In this document: positions 47,420-64,000 of the stretch, piece by piece
How the letters are laid out: the number at the start of each line of letters is the position of its first letter
Position numbering within the stretch: the first letter of the stretch is position 1
NCBI RefSeq assembly: GCF_041146795.1
Contig: NC_135168.1
Location: 37,085,370 to 37,149,369, forward strand
DNA from: Maylandia zebra
Taxonomy: Eukaryota > Chordata > Actinopteri > Cichliformes > Cichlidae
Reading direction: 5' to 3'
DNA: 64,000 nucleotides
Notes under the pieces: model-generated
Told to the model about the DNA's origin: nothing
Seen by the model: the letters and a program-made list of their open reading frames with translations, nothing else
Databases searched by the model: none
Translations under genes and position numbers: made by a program

Positions 47420-50400
47420 TTCTCCATCAGTGTGACCGCTTAGAACAAAACAAATAATTCTATCAACGATCGGTATATTTATGTGTTTAGATTTAACAGC
47501 CATATAAATGTAATTGCTATATATGTGGCTTAAGATGACTTAGAAAAAACAGATTTTCAACACACTAAATAAATTTTACCCATGGCTTGATTAGATCACT
47601 GGAGTCTAATACCATACTGTAATTTTATTTAAACAGAGTAACAGAAGGCAAACCTATCAGAGAAACTGTCTAACAGCTGCCTTATTGTCCACAGAGACAC
47701 AGTATTAGAAAGATGTAGAATATATATGTTATTCTGAGCTGAAAATAAACCCACGGTGTCCACTGATGACCATCCATGTCCTTTCATCAATGCCTGATTA
47801 TAAAGGTGCTCATCTCAAACATAATAAGACACAATAACAAACTGCTATTTCATGTTTTCAGACACATGAGTCTGTACATATGTTCTGTTATGTGCTTTAC
47901 ACTGACCGTATAAATAAGGAAATGAAACTCTGGATTTTGTAAAGCTGTGTTTTCATGGAACCAGATGAATAAATGCGTACTCTGTGAATAGCATGCAAAG
48001 CAAATCAAGCACTCCCCAAATCAGTGTTCGCCCACGTGCCTGCATGTGTGCTGAAGTTTCCTGGACAAGTCTGGCAGAAAGTAAAAGGCTTGTTCTTCAA
48101 AGTGGATCATCATCAACTCTGATTTAATGCAAGTGACGATAACCAAGAAGAGTGCCTCAAAACACACCACAAACTGCAGTATGCTGAATGCATGAAGACC
48201 AAGAACAACAAGGCAATGGTCGCTAATGAAAATTGTCCAACATTACCCTGATGTCCATGAAAGTGAAACTGTACACCACGTGAACTTATCGTTCCAGCTT
48301 GCAAACATACTACAATCACCCACACAATCACATTTCATCTGGCCAAAGGTATGTGTCCACTAAACATGCTGGGTAACAGAAGCTTCAGGAAAATGGCTGA
48401 CACTCTGGATAAATGATATGTTATCTACTCATGCATTTATTTTTCCAAAGGGGCAATACTTGTGCTGCACAAAAAATGTTGGAGGGGAAGAGTGGAGCGA
48501 TCTCAGTAATGGAGAGGATTAAACACCTAATTTGGCTGCAAATATCTTTTAACAGGAACGTAGCACAATGTAAAGGTGGAAGTAGTGTCTCTTGATTTAA
48601 TATTGCATTAGCTTTTTGGTACAATTCATCTCAGGGGTAACAAACTACACCTCTTTCCTGGAACTCTGCTCTGTTACTTCCACTGAAAGTTATTGTTGCT
48701 GTTGTTTTTATCTTTAACTATTGACACTTTTGTAACTTCCACAATCTTACTGCATTGTTTTGGCTAATCTGGTTGTGGCCTGATGTGATTTGGAATATTT
48801 AACATTAAGCACAGCACACGAAAATATATGCAATATCATAGCCATGTCAGTAGTTGGTATTGTGCCAAGTCAGTGCCGTTTGCACTGCTAAGTCAACATC
48901 AGTTTTTAGCAAAAGGCAGTAAGACAGCAGCAAGAACCTTTCCTGGTAGTCTTTCACATGACTTACTCGTTCAAAGTCATTTTAATGGACAGCCTGGCAT
49001 TAGCTCGACTTTAGTGCGTGCAATGTCATTGTCAAATTCTCTGAAGAAGTTTATATAATATGCTTTATTGCTCTTAAAACATGGGTTAACTTGTACACAG
49101 ACAGAAGACCACACTGACGACAAGATCATTGACAGTAAATAAAGACAGGAATGAATAGGTGCACATAAAGAAACAATGGATCAATCAGGGTGAGCTCTTC
49201 GTATGAATGAAGCACAGACTACTCCACACAGTTTAAGCAAAGCAACTGGAACAATGACAACCACAAAGAATGTTTATTATAATGTGGAAATATGCTGATG
49301 AGGGAACATTGTCTGCTATTTTTGATTATAAAAATAAACATGTCCCATGCTTTATAATCATAATATAGTCTTTAAAATATATGTTTTGCTATTAGTCACT
49401 ATGTTACATTACTACTATAAATAATTACCATACAGATATGTATTGCTTTGTCCTATTTACAAAATAGCATAGTGTTGGATAAATCTGAATACAAGTGATG
49501 CTTTAAAAGTGTTTCTTTCTTCTTTTTTTAATGAATCATCTTATTATGTACATTTTCACTGTAAAATTATACATCTCCATACTGAATATCATTTTCAAAA
49601 CATTAATATGTTGCCATCATACCATTTCAGTTTTGCCTCTTTTTTCTATTTTAGAAGTGGAAAATGATCTATACAAATAGTATCTTTACCTTCAATGGTC
49701 AAAGTGTCTGCCCCTGAAAGTGTAATACGTAAAGGGAAACATGCAGTACAGTGAAGAAGAAAACACTGCTTATGGTTATGGAAATGACACATCAACAGGA
49801 AAAAAACTTTTAGAAGAAAGTGCTCAATAAAACCAAGACACCAGTGCCAATGGCCTTCATACTGAAGGTGAAACTCTCATACAAAATGCATATCACAGTA
49901 TAGGTGTAATAAGTGCCACATTTGCTGTTACTGATGATTATTTATGTTATGAGGATAATGTAGAACCACTCAGAGGTATATTTCTGTAATCAAAGATTTA
50001 ATCTATTTTAAAAAAGAATTGAATAAAAGAGATTATGTTTAAAGAAACACTTTGATATAATTTAAGTTTGTTTTTTTTAGGTGTGCTTAAATTAAATGTA
50101 AATGCTAAAATATTGAACATTTGCAAGTTAGCTTTATGCAGCATGTTTACCGCTTGACATTCAGCATCCTTACAAGCAGTGTTGTCACAGATGTTTTCAT
50201 AATTTACATTTATGTAAAAAAAGAGCACACCCTCTTTCAGTTCTAAGATTTACTTATTAGTACATGATAAAAACAATCATCGGGTCCTTACCAGGTGATA
50301 AAATTAAGTAAATAAAACTCGGTGGTACTAAACCAAAAAATTTTAAGTTCAGTGTCGAGTTCCTGGGGGAATAAGTTAGCACTAGCACAAAACTTAAGGT

Positions 50401-50509
50401 AAATAGTTAACAACTCTTAATTTCGCAATGTATTTTGCCTTGCCAACAAACATGTTAATGTTTTGGCCTCGGTATCTTCATAAGGGTACTTGACACATGA
50501 AATATTAAA
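47420..50509. other. Gene-free AT-rich interval
   Basis: Nothing with coding, RNA or transposon character was recognised. Open frames are short and unsupported. Confidence 0.5.
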
Positions 50510-51775
50510 GTTTCTTTATTTATTCAAAAAATTAAAAAAAATTAAGCCAAATGCAGAAGCATCATGTGAAAAATTATGTACACCCTTCCTGCTTCTATAG
50601 AAACCACAAATGTAAGCAGCAGCTATGGGCTGCTAATTAGATGTACTTGGTAAACTGATCATCTCTTAAGCAAGTGTGAGCACCTCTGTAAAAGCAGATG
50701 TTCTGACAGTGCTCATCTGCAAGATTCAGGTTTGTGATCAAAGGAATCAGCATCAATTTTACAGAAGCAATTAGTGCTACCCATCACTCTGGGAAAGGTT
50801 AAACGGCCATTTCCAAAGAATTTGAAGGCTATCATTCAACTATTCAAAAGTGGAAATCATTCAAGAAAGTTGCCAATCTGCCAAGTACTGGACATCCCAA
50901 CAAATTCCCAGGTCACACTGTGCAATGCTCAGAGAAACTGCAAAAAAACCCAAGAGCTACATCTCAGTTTTTACTGGGCTCAGTTAGCATGTTAAATTTT
51001 AAACTTTATGACAGTTCAATTATAAAAAAACTAAACAAGTAAGTCTTGTTTGAAAGGTTACCAGGAGACTCTTCTCCCTAAAAAAACATGACAGCATTTG
51101 AACAGACCACAAGACCTCAGAAGTCTGTCTCTCCATAATTCACAGTGGTGAAAGCCCAAAACAACATATCAGCATAAACAGGACAGGTTTTGAAGCCACA
51201 GGAACTGGGAGTCATTGAGTCAACCATGAACTCATTTATCAAAATATTCTAGAGTCACATGTAAGGCCATCTGTCTGATGGCTAAATTGAGCTGTGCAAC
51301 ATGACACTGATCTCAAATACAGCAGCAAATCTACAGAATGTTTGAAAATGAAAAGAATCAAGGTGTTGCAATGGCCCAGTCAAAGTCCAAACCTCAATCG
51401 GATTCAAATGCAGTGCTGTGCATAAACAAATGTAAACTCCACTTTAAATAAGCAACTTTGCAAAGAAGTGTGGGCCAAAATTTCTCCACAACAATGGGAT
51501 TGATGAATAAGTCAAAACAGAAAAAAATCACTTCAAGTTATTCCTGTTAAAAGTGGTTCTGCAAGCTACTGATTCACAGGGTGTCACTGGGTTTTTTTCA
51601 GACACTGCTTCTACAGTTTGGCTTAGTTTTTGTAAAAAGAAATTTAAAAAAATAAAATAATGACATGGTGCACCGGATCATGTGTTGTTATTCATCTGAG
51701 GTTGTTTGCAGTTTATTTTAAGACCTTTTGTGGACCAGATGATTTCTTAAATCATGCAAACCATTAGATTTAAAA
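50510..51775 (+). mobile_element. Decayed Tc1-like transposon, plus orientation
   Basis: Fish Tc1 landmarks occur in order on the plus strand: GTACACCCTTCCTGCTTC near 50579, a helix-turn-helix-coding part with CAAAAGTGGAAATCATTCAAG (50842-50862), GAGAAACTGCAAAAAAACCC, CAGTTAGCATGTTAAAT, CATTGAGTCAACCATGAAC, TTGCAATGGCCCAGTCAAAG (51366-51385), and a non-coding end with ATCTGAGGTTGTTTGCAG and GACCAGATGATTTCTTAAATC. Large internal deletions and stops remove any function, including part of the catalytic region. It is a different Tc1 family from the copies at 1-575 and 60590-60990. Confidence 0.8.
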
Positions 51776-52815
51776 CTGACTGATCAATCTTATTTTTATT
51801 CAAAACAGTAAGTTGCATTTCCTGTGTATTTTTGTTATTTAGCCCAATTGCCTCTGATAATTGGTAAACGGTTTCACAGCACTTTCTTTTAATAGCACAT
51901 CCACTACACACGTTAGGCTGGCATAAATTCTAAAGGCTCTTGCTGTAATTTCCAGGAATAACAAGAGGATGAGACACAAAGAAGATTTCAGACAGGAAAT
52001 GATGTGTTAGTTTTATTAAAATACATAGAAAACTACTTTATGTGTTCTTAAATATTTGCTAGATTGCACAATGTGTAACAGCACATAGAAAGCAAATTTG
52101 TTTATATTGTTTCTGAAAACTTAAATAAAAACAGGGGAATCTTTTAAAATTGATCAGCATTCACTTTTAGGAGATGAATTGTGAAAAAAAAAATAGCGGC
52201 ATTAACTCTCTTGGAAACAGCGAATCAAACATTAAAAGATACAGTTCAACTTCAGAACTAGTTTCAGAGGTTGTGCAAAGTCCTAAGGATAAGCCTACTC
52301 ACTTGCAGGTGGGTGTGTATAAACTATTGTTAACAATTGGTGAGGTGCAAGTGAGCTATGGATTAGTGGTGGCATAAAATACAGTCTGTGTTACTAAGTA
52401 CATTGTGGGTATGCCTTCTCTGCAGCAGAATGAGGTAACAACACTCATTACTGTACCGTGAATAAGATTGTGACTTGAATCTATGCTACATTTTCTGCCC
52501 TGAGCAGGTCTGTTTCATACCTGCACCTTTATAGTGAGAGAAAGGGCATGTGTTTATCAGTATAGTTAAATATTTATACTTGTCTTTGAGTGCTTTTCAT
52601 TTTCCAACACTGTCACTTACATTTTGACTCTTGTATCAGTATTTCACACTGTCAACATAGCTAGCAGAGACCAGTTTGCATTACAACAGAAAATTCAATA
52701 AACACAAACACCATCTAACACCATCTAACCAACCAGCCAACCCTTTGGACTACGTACTTTACAGAAGTTGCTATACTTGACGAGACTTCTGAAATATTTT
52801 TGTCCAAAGCATACA

Positions 52816-52821
52816 TTTATT
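52816..52821 (-). terminator. frmpd3: Candidate frmpd3 polyadenylation signal
   Basis: The minus strand reads AATAAA about 430 nt beyond the frmpd3 stop codon. Other signals could be used; this is the nearest one I found. Confidence 0.35.
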
Positions 52822-53249
52822 TCTGATGTGTTATAATTTTAATAGTTCTCTTGTTTCAATACATTTCAAATATATTCTTCACCTTTTTTCTTCACAAAAC
52901 TTTATATTATTTGCTAGGTAGACACAACTCAAATATACATTACATATAAAATATTATACTATAATCATTTATGTATATTGTGAATATTGATATGAGGTGA
53001 TTAGCCCTGTATCATCCAGTCTGTGTAGGGTTCATATCCCATTGTGCATTAGTTTGGTGTATCTTTCTACTTCATAATAAGATCCACGAGGCTACCTCAG
53101 GGCCTGTAAACATGTGATGGAACAGTTGCATTGCAATTTTTACTGAAGATGATTCATTGCACATCTCGTAAAAAATGTAAATAATAAATAAATAAACAAT
53201 GAATTTGGATAGAGTTGCCACCCACATTCAGGACTGTTCTGATTTCATC

Positions 53250-63246
<9,997 letters not shown>

Positions 63247-63960
63247 TTAGCCCAGGAAAGGCATGTGTGAGCTAGTTTTGCTGTAAAAAAAATCAACACA
63301 ATCAGCTTTACTCGTTGGCGAAAGGCAATAATAAAAAGCACTGCAAAGGGAGGATCTAAGAAACAAAGGGGCCTTACGAGAACAATAGAGTGATTCTTAA
63401 CTGAACTCCGGACAGCCTCAAAAGGAACCTCCAGAGCCTGCCTTACGATGCCGAACCCATGCGTTGTATCATGATCAAAGAAAGGCCTATTCACTTTTTC
63501 TGATCTACCCATTCAATATGTATGCCATGCAAAGAAAATTGGATGGTGGGAGTGGAAGCACTCACTGCAGAGTAGGGTGAGGGAAAGCATAAGAGGACAA
63601 GCACTATTCAAGGTTACTGCTTTGGACTTAAAGCACACATTAATAGAAAAGTTGCGATATGCAGTTCGCGTCTTCTCCCGTTTCCCCCCTTTTTTTGCTA
63701 AAATGTGATGTGATACCACTCTTCCCTCAATATCATCTTTTTCAAAAAAAAGTCTTGCTCAGAAAAAAATGTTCAAGTTGTCATTGTGTAATTTCAAAGA
63801 GCTGCACTTGTGATCAAGAAAAAAAAGGTAGTGTAATGAGATGAAGTTTGAGTTGGTTTTACTGTGATAAGCCATAATGATTCTGCAGGAAACGGCCTCA
63901 CAGCCCAAATAAAATCCTCCATAAACCTCCCTCCCAAAATCCAGCTCTGTTTTTCTTGTC

Positions 63961-63965
<5 letters not shown>

Positions 63966-64000
<35 letters not shown>
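63966..64000. repeat. (CT)n microsatellite at the right window edge
   Basis: At least 17 CT units run to the last base. The full length is unknown because the window ends inside it. Confidence 0.97.

Overview
The window is vertebrate nuclear DNA from a ray-finned fish, probably a percomorph teleost. The evidence is intron-split genes with GT-AG junctions, a Rex1-type LINE with its (ATTCT)n tail, several decayed fish-type Tc1 transposons, a Penelope-like element, and abundant CA/CT microsatellites. No bacterial or viral gene organisation is present.

Six protein-coding genes were rebuilt exon by exon, and all six lie on the minus strand. From high to low coordinate (their transcription order) they are: frmpd3 (5' end missing, coding 53250-63222), prps1 (36485-39165), slc25a53 (32487-33368), a beta-thymosin (27585-28925), slain1 (12665-21608) and znf711 (3507-9850). 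The reading phase closes across every junction. Predicted lengths are 318 aa for prps1, 626 aa for slain1, 861 aa for znf711, 293 aa for slc25a53, 47 aa for the thymosin, and 1574 aa for the visible part of frmpd3. frmpd3, prps1, slc25a53 and a beta-thymosin also lie near one another on human Xq22, so this is a conserved block. The thymosin is therefore more likely the TMSB15-position gene than TMSB4X.

Layout: 1-575 is a decayed Tc1 tail. 576-3506 is probable znf711 3' UTR and flank. 3507-11.2 kb is znf711; its first intron holds an inverted duplication of a DNA transposon, one arm of which carries a TTAA-flanked piggyBac-like insertion. 11.7-22.2 kb is slain1. 22.7-25.6 kb is a three-level nest of transposons with a Rex1 LINE at the centre. 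27.2-29.9 kb is the thymosin gene. 32.5-33.6 kb is slc25a53. 36.5-39.4 kb is prps1. 39.5-53.2 kb is a gene-free, repeat-rich interval with LINE fragments, a Penelope-like inverted repeat with target-site duplication, and a decayed Tc1. 53.2 kb to the right edge is frmpd3.

The genes do not form one pathway. They cover transcription (znf711), microtubule growth (slain1), actin-monomer binding (thymosin), mitochondrial transport (slc25a53), PRPP supply for nucleotide synthesis (prps1) and a FERM scaffold (frmpd3). I found no convincing new biological system. The most notable signals are a fish coding repeat in the znf711 acidic domain, a roughly 45-unit TG repeat that abuts a slain1 splice acceptor, and transposon nests in which the uninterrupted site can still be read.
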